NCBI GenBank assembly: GCA_013824865.1
Contig: PNON01000019.1
Location: 1 to 39,229, forward strand
DNA length: 39,229 nt
Direction: 5' to 3'
Origin: Anaerolinea sp.
GTDB taxonomy: Bacteria > Chloroflexota > Anaerolineae > Anaerolineales > Anaerolineaceae
Shown here: positions 24,007-32,650 of the stretch, in pieces
Numbering within the stretch: the first letter of the stretch is position 1
Layout: every line of letters starts with the position of its first letter
Translations under genes and position numbers: made by a program
The notes under the pieces: generated by a model
Databases searched by the model: none
The model's input: the letters and a program-made list of their open reading frames with translations, nothing else
Told to the model about the DNA's origin: nothing

Positions 24007-24135
24007 TTCATCCGTTTATGAGTGCGGTTTCGGTTTCGTTGTTATTCCAAATTCCTGTGTTAGAGTGCCCGGGTTCTGGCTATCATACCCTCAGCCGCTT
24101 ACGAATCGATTCTGAGGGGGATTCCAATTCCTTCA
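24007..24135. repeat. Direct repeat flanking the transporter block, right copy
   Basis: Counterpart of 18135-18245. On the minus strand it contains the true 3' end of the AlkD-like gene (SPSESIRKRLRV, stop at 24083) and then a decayed phosphorylase 5' end in which the ATG reads ACG (ACGAAACCGAAACCGCAC versus ATGAAACCGAAATCGTAC). Confidence 0.7.
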
Positions 24136-24792
24136 TGGCATCCTTCCCAACCCAGCGTGCAGTCGGGTTGACAGAGGAAGCCAGCCGCTGGCTGCATAAG
24201 AACGCCGATTGGTACAGGGCTGCATTGCGTTTACCGATTTGTCTTAGCGCCCAGTTGATCGCCTTTTTCACGAAATTCCGGTTATCTGTGGCTGAATTCT
24301 CAATCACCACCAGGAAGCGCTCAAAGACCTCATCAGTTGCTTTTTTATCATGCACTGCCAGGTAGGCCATGAGCGCGAAACCAGCTCGTTTGGTGAACTC
24401 GGCATCGGTTGCTGCCCATTCCAGGGCTTTCATTACTGCGAAGGGAGTCTTCACATACAGTTGCCGCACACCTGGTCGCATACATCCCAGGAATCAAATT
24501 GGGCAGTCCACGCGTCCATCTGCACGGTTGTCACCAGCGCTGGCTGGTCGATCAGCGCAGCCAGGATGCGCGCTTCATGGATGCCCGTCTCCCACAGAGC
24601 CAGTGCCAGCTCATGGTCTTTCTTGCGTCTAGCCAACAGGTGGATATTGGGCATGGAGACCCCTAACAGTTTTCCTCCCTGGATACCCGTGTGCTCCATT
24701 CCTTTTACCCAGGCTGGGTCAGCCAGGTCATTCAATTTCACCAGCAATACCCCCAGCGCTGATTGCGTCTCTGGCAAGAGCTCACTCTTCAT
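24083..24792 (-). pseudogene. AlkD-like DNA alkylation repair protein, frameshifted
   Basis: Two overlapping frames together form one HEAT-repeat DNA glycosylase of the AlkD family. The 5' frame (from ATG 24792, GGAAAG upstream) gives MKSELLPETQSALGVLLVKL and runs to FDSWDVCDQVCGN. It then hits a stop because one base is missing near 24459-24463. The 3' frame resumes as LYVKTPFAVMKALEWAATDA, with TKRAGFALMAYLAVHDKKAT and RNFVKKAINWALRQIGKRN. AlkD excises bulky alkylated bases. The 5' end overlaps the TPR gene stop by 11 bases. Either a real inactivating mutation or a sequencing error; the rest shows no decay. Confidence 0.85.
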
Positions 24793-25780
24793 GATAGCTT
24801 TCCAACCCGGGACGAGCCTGGTTGAAATGCCGGTTGGCAATATCCAGCAACGCAGCCGCCCATTCCTCGCAGGTCTTATCCACCGCCAGGCTGTTGGTGT
24901 AATTTTTTACCTTCCCCTGCAGCTCGCCCTCCACCTGGCATTCTCCTTCACCCGCCATCAAGTCTGCTATTTCTCCCACTGAGTTCCAGCCCAGCATGGC
25001 CATATCCATCTCGCCTTTTTGATAGGCCAGGTCCGCTGGCCAATCCGCCTGCATGCGATCGTAGGCCTTGGCAACATTTTCCTGCTGGATCGTGAATGCT
25101 CCAAAATTATTGCTGCCGTCGCTGTAGGCCATTAACAGTTCCGCTTCCCGCATAAATTCAGCGGTGCGTTCTGAGAATCTTCCAGGCGTGGAACTGACCA
25201 TGGGCAAGAATATCCGAATAGCAAATACAATGATCGCAATCAAAACCACGAGGAGAAAGATCACCAGTGCCACCAGCCATGGGCTCACCCGCGGACGCGG
25301 TCTCCTGTTCCGCCTTGGTCTGCGGCCGGCAGAGCTCCATTGCGGTGCGACTAGCACTTCAATCGGCTGTTTCACTTCAGTGTAGGCGTTCTCTTCTGGC
25401 TCCCGCACATCTTTGAATGGAAACTCTCGTTCAGGTTCATGGCTGGATTCATCCTTGTCTATTCCAGCGGCATTCTCTGCTGCTGGCCTGTCCTCAAAGA
25501 GGGTATCTTGAGCAAGGTGTCCTTCATCGGCTGCCAGGGCAGGTTCAGGTGTGATCTTCGCTAAGCCATCCAGCGCAATCAGATTCTGCGGGTTGATGGT
25601 GATGGCTCTATCCAAACAATAGAGTTTGCGTTCTTTCTCGTCAAAACAGGCGGAAAGCCAGGCCCAGGCAGCGTCATTTTGCGGATCTTCCTGTACGATC
25701 CTGGCCAATATTCGGGAGGCTTCTTCCCTCTCTCCCGAACGAATCAGGTCGATGCATCGGTTTAACAGCTCGTCACTCAT
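24782..25780 (-). CDS. TPR-containing single-span membrane protein
   Basis: A 332-residue protein. The N-terminal about 90 residues hold TPR-like helices (DELLNRCIDLIRSGEREEAS, DPQNDAAWAWLSACFDEKER, ITINPQNLIALDGL). An acidic linker and a very basic stretch (GRRPRRNRRPRPR) follow. The membrane helix is WLVALVIFLLVVLIAIIVFA (about residues 167-186), and the rest should lie outside the cytoplasm. The outer domain is unrecognised, with two cysteines in GEGECQ and DKTCEEW. ATG 25780 has a strong TTGGAGGAGAAC site. Function unknown; the TPR part suggests a cytoplasmic partner. Confidence 0.75.
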   Translation of the reverse strand: MSDELLNRCIDLIRSGEREEASRILARIVQEDPQNDAAWAWLSACFDEKERKLYCLDRAITINPQNLIALDGLAKITPEPALAADEGHLAQDTLFEDRPAAENAAGIDKDESSHEPEREFPFKDVREPEENAYTEVKQPIEVLVAPQWSSAGRRPRRNRRPRPRVSPWLVALVIFLLVVLIAIIVFAIRIFLPMVSSTPGRFSERTAEFMREAELLMAYSDGSNNFGAFTIQQENVAKAYDRMQADWPADLAYQKGEMDMAMLGWNSVGEIADLMAGEGECQVEGELQGKVKNYTNSLAVDKTCEEWAAALLDIANRHFNQARPGLESYHEE

Positions 25781-25864
25781 GTTCTCCTCCAAAAAACAGG
25801 CAATCCTCCGCCACAGCGGATGCTGTTTTGTATGCAAAATTCATACCAGATGAATCGGGGGTAA

Positions 25865-26707
25865 TTAGAGTGGTTGTTCCAGCCAATCGAGGTCATCCAC
25901 GCCGGCAAAGCGTGCCCGCATGACTTCAATGGCTTGCGGGTTGCTATCCACAAGGATGAATTGTCTTCTCAGTTCCAGGCAGGCTGCCCCGGTTGTGCCG
26001 CTGCCAGCGAAAAAGTCCAGCACCACCTCCCCCGGGTTGGAACTGGCAGCAATGATGCGCCGCAGTATGCCCAGCGGTTTCTGGGTTGGATAGCCGGTCT
26101 TCTCCCGGCCGTTGGTGGGCACAATGGTGTGCCACCAGGTATCTGTTGGTGTCTTGCCACGCTCGGCCTTCTCTTTGCCCACCAACCCGGGTGCCATATA
26201 AGGGATGCGGTCGATCGCATCCAGGTTAAATGTGTAATGCCCGGGATCCTTCGCGTACCACAGGATGTTGTCGTGCTTGGCAGGCCACTTGCTCTTGGAC
26301 CGCGCCCCATAATCATAGGCCCAGATGATCTCGTTCAGGAAGGATTCCCGCCCAAAGATGTCATCCAGCATTACTTTGCAGTAATGCACCTCGCGGTAAT
26401 CAATGTGGAAATAGAGGCTGCCATTGGATTTAAGCAATCGCCGTGCTTCCACCAGCCGAGGCTCAAGAAAGGCCAGGTAATCATCAAAGATATCCAGGTA
26501 GCCTCTGGAGCCAACTTTAACGGTCTGATAACGCTTCCCTTGAAATCCCACCCGGTCGCCCAGTTCTGACTGCGCTGTCTTGATCTGCGTCCGCGACTGG
26601 GATCGGCCGGTGTTGAACGGGGGATCAATGTAGATCAGGTCAACAGACTCAGAAGGCATGGACTGCAGAATGGGCAGGTTGTCACCAAAATAGATCTTGT
26701 GCGGCAT
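25865..26707 (-). CDS. Orphan DNA methyltransferase (beta class, probably N6-adenine)
   Basis: A 280-residue methyltransferase with motif IV DLIYIDPPFNTG near the N-terminus and the SAM-binding motif I VVLDFFAGSGTTGAACLELR near the C-terminus. That order is beta-class. The DPPF motif favours N6-adenine over N4-cytosine. TGYPTQKPLGILRRIIAASS precedes motif I as usual. There is no restriction endonuclease next to it, so it may be solitary and regulatory, or a leftover of a restriction system. The target site cannot be predicted. ATG at 26716 is an alternative start. It is divergent from the WD40 lipoprotein gene. Confidence 0.88.
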   Translation of the reverse strand: MPHKIYFGDNLPILQSMPSESVDLIYIDPPFNTGRSQSRTQIKTAQSELGDRVGFQGKRYQTVKVGSRGYLDIFDDYLAFLEPRLVEARRLLKSNGSLYFHIDYREVHYCKVMLDDIFGRESFLNEIIWAYDYGARSKSKWPAKHDNILWYAKDPGHYTFNLDAIDRIPYMAPGLVGKEKAERGKTPTDTWWHTIVPTNGREKTGYPTQKPLGILRRIIAASSNPGEVVLDFFAGSGTTGAACLELRRQFILVDSNPQAIEVMRARFAGVDDLDWLEQPL

Positions 26708-26770
26708 GATGTTCATTCTAGCATAACTTTCCCGCCTCCAGTTTTCACACCTTATGGTTTAATGGATGGT

Positions 26771-28915
26771 ATGAGGATGAGATACCTGTTGACCAGCCTG
26801 ATTGTTGTATTGGTGATGGGCGGATGTGTTCCCACGCCATCCGCACCCACTCCCGTGGAAGCACCATTAATTACCAAAACAGCCGGTAGTGCCAGAATTA
26901 CCAGTGAACCTCCTGCGGTTACGCTCCTGCCTACCCCAACCACGGAGTTCATACTCCCAGAGCTGGACCTGCAGGTGATCAACCGTGAGAACTTCTCCTC
27001 CATCACTCAAATCAAGATGCTGGGCGATGGGCGCGTCCGCCAGGCTGTGTTCTCCCCGGATGGGCGCTGGATAGCCTCCGGCTCAACCCTGGGGGTTCGC
27101 ATCCACCGCGGCGACAATCTGGCCGAAGAGGCCTTTCTACCCAGCGTGAAACCCATTTCCCGTGTGGCATTTTCGGCAGATGGGACCCTGCTGGCAGTTG
27201 GCAGCGAAGATGGCATGCTGCGCTTGTATGCCATGTCAGAGTTATATTCCGAGTCTTTGCAGAGTAGCCAACCCGTACTCGAGATCCGCGCTGGTTATTT
27301 CCCAAACCAGGCACTCGCTTTTGCCCCGGATGGAAAAACAATAGCGAGCGGATCACTCGACCGCACCATCTCCATCTGGAATCTCTCTACTGGAAAACGC
27401 GTTCGCAATGTTAGCGGCTTTGCGCTGGGGATTTCCACCCTAGCTTATTCACCTGACAGCTCTCTGCTGGCCGGCAGCTCACTGGATGGCACTACCCGCA
27501 TCTGGCGCATCCGTACCGGCGAGATGCTGGCAAGCTATGGTGCGCCGGATAAGAAACGCCTGGAAACGAACCAGTACCCGCTGCAGCTTGCCTTCCTGCC
27601 CGATGGTTGGCTGCTCTCCACCCGGGCGGATGGGGTTGTCTCCGCCTGGAGCTGGATGATCCCCGAAACGGAACCGGTGCAATTACTTGAAGAACTCCAC
27701 GTTGTCGCCTACGCAACTTACGATGAGGAAAAAGGAACCCTGGCCATCGCCACCCTGGATGGCATGATCAACATTTCACGGGTGAGTTCTGAGGCGTCAA
27801 GTATTCCTGTGTTGGAACTGCTTCAAGCAATCCCCACTGAGCTGGATGTCATCAGTACCGCATTCCCATCGGATGGCAGAAGGTTGTTACTGTCCAGCTA
27901 TCCGGCCAGCCTGCACCTTCTGGACCTGGCTACAGGTGCCATGCTAGCTACCTACAAGCGTCCGCCGCAGGGACAACAGCTCATCGCTGTCGCTTTTTCG
28001 CCAGAGGGCAGCTTGTTGGCCAGTGCGCATGGGGACGGTCTGGTGAGAGTGTGGGATGTCCGTAATATGCAGAATTACTTTGAGTTGAGTGTCAGCCCGG
28101 GAGAGACCACCCGGTCGCTGCTGTTTTCTGGGGATGGCAAGCAGCTGATTTGTGCGGGTGATGCCATATATGTTTTTACGACTGCTGACTTTCAAAAGAC
28201 TTTACAGGACCAGATGGCAGAGCAGATTTCACCAGCGCTGATCAGCCTCTTACCAGAAATGATCATCGCAACCGGCGGCAGCGTAGCCAGTGTTGACCTT
28301 TCATTAAATGGGCGCTACCTTGCTTCAGCCAATCTGTTCGGAAAAATTGTTTCCATTTGGGACATAAAAAGCGGTCAATTAATCGGCCGCCTCGGTGGCA
28401 CGGAAAAACCTGCATTGATCGTTTCCTTCGCCCCAGATGGTCAATACCTCGCTGTTGGCGGCGCAGATCACAACATCCGCATCTGGCAGACATCCCGGTT
28501 CATTCAAGATGCCAATCTTGGCGATAAGGGCTTCCTTCTGGAAGAGGAAGACCTGCTAATTAAAAATGAATTCGCGGTCTTGGCAATGTCCTATTTTCCA
28601 GATGGCAGCCAGATGGCGGCCGCCGGCGCTTACCCATTCGGCCGGGTGGTGGATAGCAGCAACGGCGGTCTTGTATTCCGATTGAAAGGCTCGAAGGATC
28701 AACTGGTTTCGCTGGCTATCTCACAGGATGGCAGTTTGGTCGCCACCGGCGGCGCGGATGGCAAGATTCGCATCCATCTGGATAAAGGCGAGGAGCCGGC
28801 TGTTACACTGACCGGCCATGCTGGCATGGTCAATGCCCTGGCTTTCTCCCCCGATGGCTGCCTGCTCATTTCCGGCGGGGAGGATGGCACAATCCGCGTC
28901 TGGGGTGTCCCGTAA
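26771..28915 (+). CDS. WD40-repeat lipoprotein
   Basis: A 714-residue secreted protein. It begins with MRMRYLLTSLIVVLVMGGC, a lipoprotein signal with cysteine at about residue 19, then a Pro/Thr-rich linker. About a dozen WD40-type blades follow, with repeated cores such as AFSPDGRWIASGS, FAPDGKTIASGSLDRTISIW, FSPEGSLLASAHGDGLVRVW and AFSPDGCLLISGGEDGTIRV. This predicts one or two beta-propellers at the outside of the membrane acting in protein binding. No enzyme domain is seen. Several ATGs (26762, 26771, 26777) could serve as start. Confidence 0.85.
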   Translation: MRMRYLLTSLIVVLVMGGCVPTPSAPTPVEAPLITKTAGSARITSEPPAVTLLPTPTTEFILPELDLQVINRENFSSITQIKMLGDGRVRQAVFSPDGRWIASGSTLGVRIHRGDNLAEEAFLPSVKPISRVAFSADGTLLAVGSEDGMLRLYAMSELYSESLQSSQPVLEIRAGYFPNQALAFAPDGKTIASGSLDRTISIWNLSTGKRVRNVSGFALGISTLAYSPDSSLLAGSSLDGTTRIWRIRTGEMLASYGAPDKKRLETNQYPLQLAFLPDGWLLSTRADGVVSAWSWMIPETEPVQLLEELHVVAYATYDEEKGTLAIATLDGMINISRVSSEASSIPVLELLQAIPTELDVISTAFPSDGRRLLLSSYPASLHLLDLATGAMLATYKRPPQGQQLIAVAFSPEGSLLASAHGDGLVRVWDVRNMQNYFELSVSPGETTRSLLFSGDGKQLICAGDAIYVFTTADFQKTLQDQMAEQISPALISLLPEMIIATGGSVASVDLSLNGRYLASANLFGKIVSIWDIKSGQLIGRLGGTEKPALIVSFAPDGQYLAVGGADHNIRIWQTSRFIQDANLGDKGFLLEEEDLLIKNEFAVLAMSYFPDGSQMAAAGAYPFGRVVDSSNGGLVFRLKGSKDQLVSLAISQDGSLVATGGADGKIRIHLDKGEEPAVTLTGHAGMVNALAFSPDGCLLISGGEDGTIRVWGVP

Positions 28916-28940
28916 AGATTCTGCTCATTTCCAATAATAC

Positions 28941-30230
28941 TTGACGAGTAATGAGCTAATTCTGTTCACGAAATTTTCCCGCCTCTATCAAAGCCTTCCC
29001 AGCAAATTTTGGACACTCGTCTTGGGCAGCTTTGTAGATCGGCTGGGCGGTGCGCTGATCTTCCCCTTCTTCGCGCTCTACATCACCCAGCGCTTCAATG
29101 TCGGCATGACCCAGGTCGGCATCCTGTTCGCCTTCTTCTCGGTCTCGAGCCTGGTCGGCCAGACCATCGGTGGCGCGTTGACCGATAAATACGGCCGCAA
29201 GAAGCTGATCATCTTCTCACTCGTCATGTCCGCCGCATCCACAGTGCTGATGGGACTGGTGGATGACCTGCGTACTTTTTATGGTCTGGCCATCCTGGTT
29301 GGCATCCTGGCAGACACTGGGGGGCCTGCTCATCAAGCCATGGTGGCAGACCTGCTTCCTGAAAATAAGCGCACAGAAGGCTTTGCTGTTTTACGGGTGA
29401 CCGCGAACCTGGCTGTCACCATCGGACCTCTCATCGGCGGGTTGCTTGCCGGGGTAAATTACCTGCTATTGTTCATCATTGACGCCTGCATGAGCACCAT
29501 CACCGCGGGTATCATCCTGCTCAAGCTGCCAGAAACCATGCCGGAAAAAGCGGAATCATCTGAAGCCAGCACCAGCCTGGGGCAAACCATCATTGGTTAC
29601 CTGGCTGTATTCAAAGACCGCCTTTACATGGCTTTCATCCTGGTCTCCATTATCAGCGTGATCGTTTATTTGCAGATGAACAGCACCCTGTCCGTTTACC
29701 TCTTGAAGGTGCACGACATCCCACCCAGAGGGTTCGGCTATATCCTCTCCCTGAACGCAGCCATGGTGGTGGTATTGCAATCCTGGATCACACGTGGATT
29801 AAAAAAAGTCCCGCCCATGGTCATCATGACGCTGGGAAATTTGCTTTTTGCAATAGGCTTCGGGATGTACGGTTTTGTCTCTGCTTACTGGATGATGTTG
29901 GTTGCGATGGTGGTCATCACAATCGGTGAGATGTTCACCGTCCCAGTGGCACAGACCATCGTCGCATTCTTCGCCCCGGAGGAGATGCGTGGCCGTTACA
30001 TGGCCATCTTCGGTTATGCCTGGATCCTGCCCTCTGCCATTGGTCCACTGCTGGCCGGCTTGGTGATGGACAATGTGAATCCAAATTGGGTGTGGTATGG
30101 CGCGTTTATCCTCGCCCTGCTCTCCGCGTTAGGGTACTGGGCCATCCATAAACGCGCTGGCCACCGTTTCCCCATCTCAGAACAAACAACTCAATTCAGG
30201 AGGGGAATTTCCTCCACTGAAGGAGAATAA
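28941..30230 (+). CDS. MFS transporter
   Basis: A 429-residue major facilitator with twelve predicted helices. Motif A between helices 2 and 3 reads GGALTDKYGRKKLIIFSLVM, and the start FVDRLGGALIFPFFALYI resembles multidrug-type exporters. The second half repeats the pattern (NAAMVVVLQSWITRG, FAPEEMRGRYMAIFGYAWIL). The best upstream start is TTG at 28941; the Shine-Dalgarno is weak, so the N-terminus is uncertain. Drug or metabolite export is likely, substrate unknown. It converges on dnaK with a shared terminator between. Confidence 0.88.
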   Translation: MTSNELILFTKFSRLYQSLPSKFWTLVLGSFVDRLGGALIFPFFALYITQRFNVGMTQVGILFAFFSVSSLVGQTIGGALTDKYGRKKLIIFSLVMSAASTVLMGLVDDLRTFYGLAILVGILADTGGPAHQAMVADLLPENKRTEGFAVLRVTANLAVTIGPLIGGLLAGVNYLLLFIIDACMSTITAGIILLKLPETMPEKAESSEASTSLGQTIIGYLAVFKDRLYMAFILVSIISVIVYLQMNSTLSVYLLKVHDIPPRGFGYILSLNAAMVVVLQSWITRGLKKVPPMVIMTLGNLLFAIGFGMYGFVSAYWMMLVAMVVITIGEMFTVPVAQTIVAFFAPEEMRGRYMAIFGYAWILPSAIGPLLAGLVMDNVNPNWVWYGAFILALLSALGYWAIHKRAGHRFPISEQTTQFRRGISSTEGE

Positions 30231-30236
30231 TAAAAA

Positions 30237-30263
30237 GCAGGGTGCCTTTGTAATGCACCCTGC
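30237..30263 (-). terminator. Terminator between MFS gene and dnaK
   Basis: Nine-base perfect arms GCAGGGTGC (30237-30245) and GCACCCTGC (30255-30263), loop of nine. On the minus strand it is followed by TTTTTATTATT, a good intrinsic terminator for dnaK. It may also stop plus-strand transcription of the MFS gene. Confidence 0.85.
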
Positions 30264-30271
30264 CACAGTGT

Positions 30272-32170
30272 CTACGTCTCTTTGAACTCACCTTCCACGA
30301 CATCTCCATCTGGAGCCGGACCGGTTGAACCACCCGACGGAGCGTCTCCCGGCTGAGGGCCAGCCTGGCTCGCCGCATGCGCCTGTGCGTTGACCGCGCT
30401 GAGCATCTGTGTCAGCTCTTCGGTTTTGCCGCGAATTACCTGCAGATCGTCCTTCAGCATCACATCCTTCACCTCCGCAACCTTGGCCTCGATGCGTGCT
30501 TTTTCATCCGCCGGCAGCTTGTCACCCAGCTCCTTGATCTGCTTTTCCACCTGGTACACGGCACTGTCAGCATTGTTGCGCGCTTCCACCAACTCCTTGC
30601 GGCGGCTATCTTCCGCCTGGTGCTGCTTGGCCTGCTCCACCATGCGCTCAATATCGTTCTTGCTCAAGTTGGTGCTGGCAGTGATGACCACTTTCTGCTC
30701 CTTGCCGGTAGCCTTGTCCCGCGCGGTTACATTGATGATGCCATTGGCGTCAATATCAAAGGTGACTTCGATCTGCGGCAGTCCGCGCGGTGCAGCCGGG
30801 ATGCCATCCAGGCGGAAACGCCCAAGGGACATATTGTCAGCCGCCATCGGGCGCTCACCCTGCAGAACATGCACATCCACCGCAGTCTGGTTGTCTTCCG
30901 CAGTGGAGAATACTTCTGACTTCTTCACCGGGATGGTGGTGTTGCGTTCGATCAGCGGAGTCATCACGCCGCCCAGGGTTTCCAATCCCAGTGTCAACGG
31001 AGTGACATCCAACAGCAAAACATCCTTCACTTCGCCGCCCAACACCCCCGCCTGGATGGCAGCGCCTATTGCTACGACCTCATCCGGGTTGACACCTTTG
31101 TTCGGTTCCTTGTTCACCAGAGAGCGCACCAGGTCCTGAACCATCGGCATGCGGGTGGATCCACCTACCAGCACCACCTCATTGATGTCGCTGGCTTTCA
31201 CTCCTGCATCTTTCAGTGCATTCTCAAAAGGACCTTTGCAGCGCTTGAGCAGGTCTTCAGTCATTTGCTCAAAGTTAGCCCGAGTGAGCTTCAGCTGCAA
31301 ATGCTTGGGTCCGCTGGCATCCGCGGTAATATATGGCAGATTGATTTCTGTTTCCATCAAGGTGGAAAGCTCGATCTTGGCTTTCTCGGCTGCTTCGCGC
31401 AAGCGCTGTAAGGCTTGTTTGTCCTGGCGCAGATCGATGCCAAAATTATTCTTGAAATCATCAGCAGCCCAGTTGACAACGCGTTCGTCCCAGTCGTCAC
31501 CGCCCAGGTGCGTATCGCCGTTGGTGGATTTCACCTCCACCACTCCTTCGCCCACATCCAGGATGGAGACATCAAATGTTCCACCACCCAAATCAAACAC
31601 CAGAATGCGTTCATTCGTTTTCTTATCCAGACCGTAAGCCAGCGCGGATGCGGTCGGTTCGTTGATGATGCGCAGCACTTCCAGACCGGCGATCTTGCCG
31701 GCATCCTTGGTTGCCTGGCGCTGGCTGTCGTTGAAATACGCCGGTACCGTGATGACAGCTTTCGTGACGGATTCGCCCAGGTAGGCTTCCGCGTCAGTCT
31801 TCAGCTTGCCCAGCACCATCGCCGAGATCTCCTGCGGGGTAAATTCGCGGTTGTTCACCGGGATCTTCACCCGCGCGTCTCCGGCGGGTCCCTTTACCAC
31901 GTTAAATGGCACCATCTTGCGCTCGGTTTCCACCTCATCAAAGTGGCGCCCCATGAAGCGTTTGATCGAATAGACGGTGTTATCCGCGTTGATCACAGCC
32001 TGGCGCTTGGCAGTCTGCCCCACCAGCCGTTCCCCGTTCTTGTTGAACGCCACCACAGACGGCAGCAGGCGTGAGCCTTCCGCAGTGGAGATCACCACCG
32101 GGTTGCCAGCTTCCATCACTGCAACCACGCTGTTTGTTGTTCCAAGATCAATTCCTACAATTTTAGCCAT
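30272..32170 (-). CDS. dnaK: Chaperone DnaK (Hsp70)
   Basis: A 632-residue Hsp70. ATPase-domain signatures are [15 protein letters not shown] at the start, [18 protein letters not shown] and [17 protein letters not shown]. The substrate-binding domain has [20 protein letters not shown], and a lid plus Gly/Pro-rich tail complete the protein. It folds and rescues cytosolic proteins with DnaJ and GrpE, neither of which lies next to it here. ATG 32170 is preceded by GGAGGAAACT. I see no CIRCE inverted repeat upstream, so HrcA control is not evident. Confidence 0.98.
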   Translation of the reverse strand: MAKIVGIDLGTTNSVVAVMEAGNPVVISTAEGSRLLPSVVAFNKNGERLVGQTAKRQAVINADNTVYSIKRFMGRHFDEVETERKMVPFNVVKGPAGDARVKIPVNNREFTPQEISAMVLGKLKTDAEAYLGESVTKAVITVPAYFNDSQRQATKDAGKIAGLEVLRIINEPTASALAYGLDKKTNERILVFDLGGGTFDVSILDVGEGVVEVKSTNGDTHLGGDDWDERVVNWAADDFKNNFGIDLRQDKQALQRLREAAEKAKIELSTLMETEINLPYITADASGPKHLQLKLTRANFEQMTEDLLKRCKGPFENALKDAGVKASDINEVVLVGGSTRMPMVQDLVRSLVNKEPNKGVNPDEVVAIGAAIQAGVLGGEVKDVLLLDVTPLTLGLETLGGVMTPLIERNTTIPVKKSEVFSTAEDNQTAVDVHVLQGERPMAADNMSLGRFRLDGIPAAPRGLPQIEVTFDIDANGIINVTARDKATGKEQKVVITASTNLSKNDIERMVEQAKQHQAEDSRRKELVEARNNADSAVYQVEKQIKELGDKLPADEKARIEAKVAEVKDVMLKDDLQVIRGKTEELTQMLSAVNAQAHAASQAGPQPGDAPSGGSTGPAPDGDVVEGEFKET

Positions 32171-32267
32171 AGTTTCCTCCAGCAATACATTTTCATACCT
32201 TAAAAATACACCCTTAATAATAGATTTTCGTTAACAAACTATTGGAAAAGTGTATGAGGTGCTGTTT

Positions 32268-32295
32268 GTCACCCTGAGCGAAGTGAAGGGTCTCT
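32268..32295. repeat. Dispersed intergenic repeat with CACCCTGAGCGAAGTGAAGG core
   Basis: The core CACCCTGAGCGAAGTGAAGG, with the ends CACCCT...AGGGTC, resembles a widely dispersed short intergenic repeat in many bacteria. Only one copy is seen in this window. It splits the region between dnaK and the decayed ORF. Confidence 0.45.
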
Positions 32296-32299
32296 GCTA

Positions 32300-32649
32300 A
32301 TCATTGTTAGAGATGCTTACTGCATATGCGGGCAGTCAGCAGGCACCATCACCGGTGTCTGGGATATTGACAGCATTGAATGGGATATTTACGGTTAAAT
32401 GCCCACCGGAGTCACCGCGACATATACTGTTGCCCCAGATGGTACTTATGATATAAATCATATTAAGATGAAGATTAAATTGGATGGGGTGGTTTTCTAT
32501 GCAATCGAAGAAACCAGTAATTTAAGCTGTAATATATAGACCTGTCAGGGGCGCATAACTGGAATTAATCTTGCAATTGTAGATGCTCAAAATTGCAGGT
32601 TGAATGGGTATATCATATATCTTCCGAAGTCCATTCAAGTTGGAGTATA
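32300..32649 (+). pseudogene. Decayed ORF upstream of the glycosyltransferase
   Basis: One frame stays protein-like but is broken by in-frame stops at 32396 (TAA) and 32537 (TAG). It reads IVRDAYCICGQSAGTITGVW, then after the first stop MPTGVTATYTVAPDGTYDIN and after the second TCQGRITGINLAIVDAQNCR, ending at 32649. GTITG/GRITG and nearby cysteines recur, suggesting a repeated extracellular module. No family recognised. The remaining part of 32186-32299 holds the dnaK upstream region and the short repeat. Confidence 0.35.
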
Positions 32650-32650
32650 A

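Noticed and set aside
25874-26569. 231-residue plus-strand ORF opposite the methyltransferase
   Set aside because: Shadow of a gene with clear catalytic motifs; no domain in the translation.
30377-32074. Long plus-strand ORFs (180, 249 and 219 residues) opposite dnaK
   Set aside because: Antisense frames of dnaK are often open through codon bias; the translations show no domain and are fully contained in a certain gene.
32171-32267. CIRCE operator before dnaK
   Set aside because: No TTAGCACTC/GAGTGCTAA-like inverted repeat could be found.
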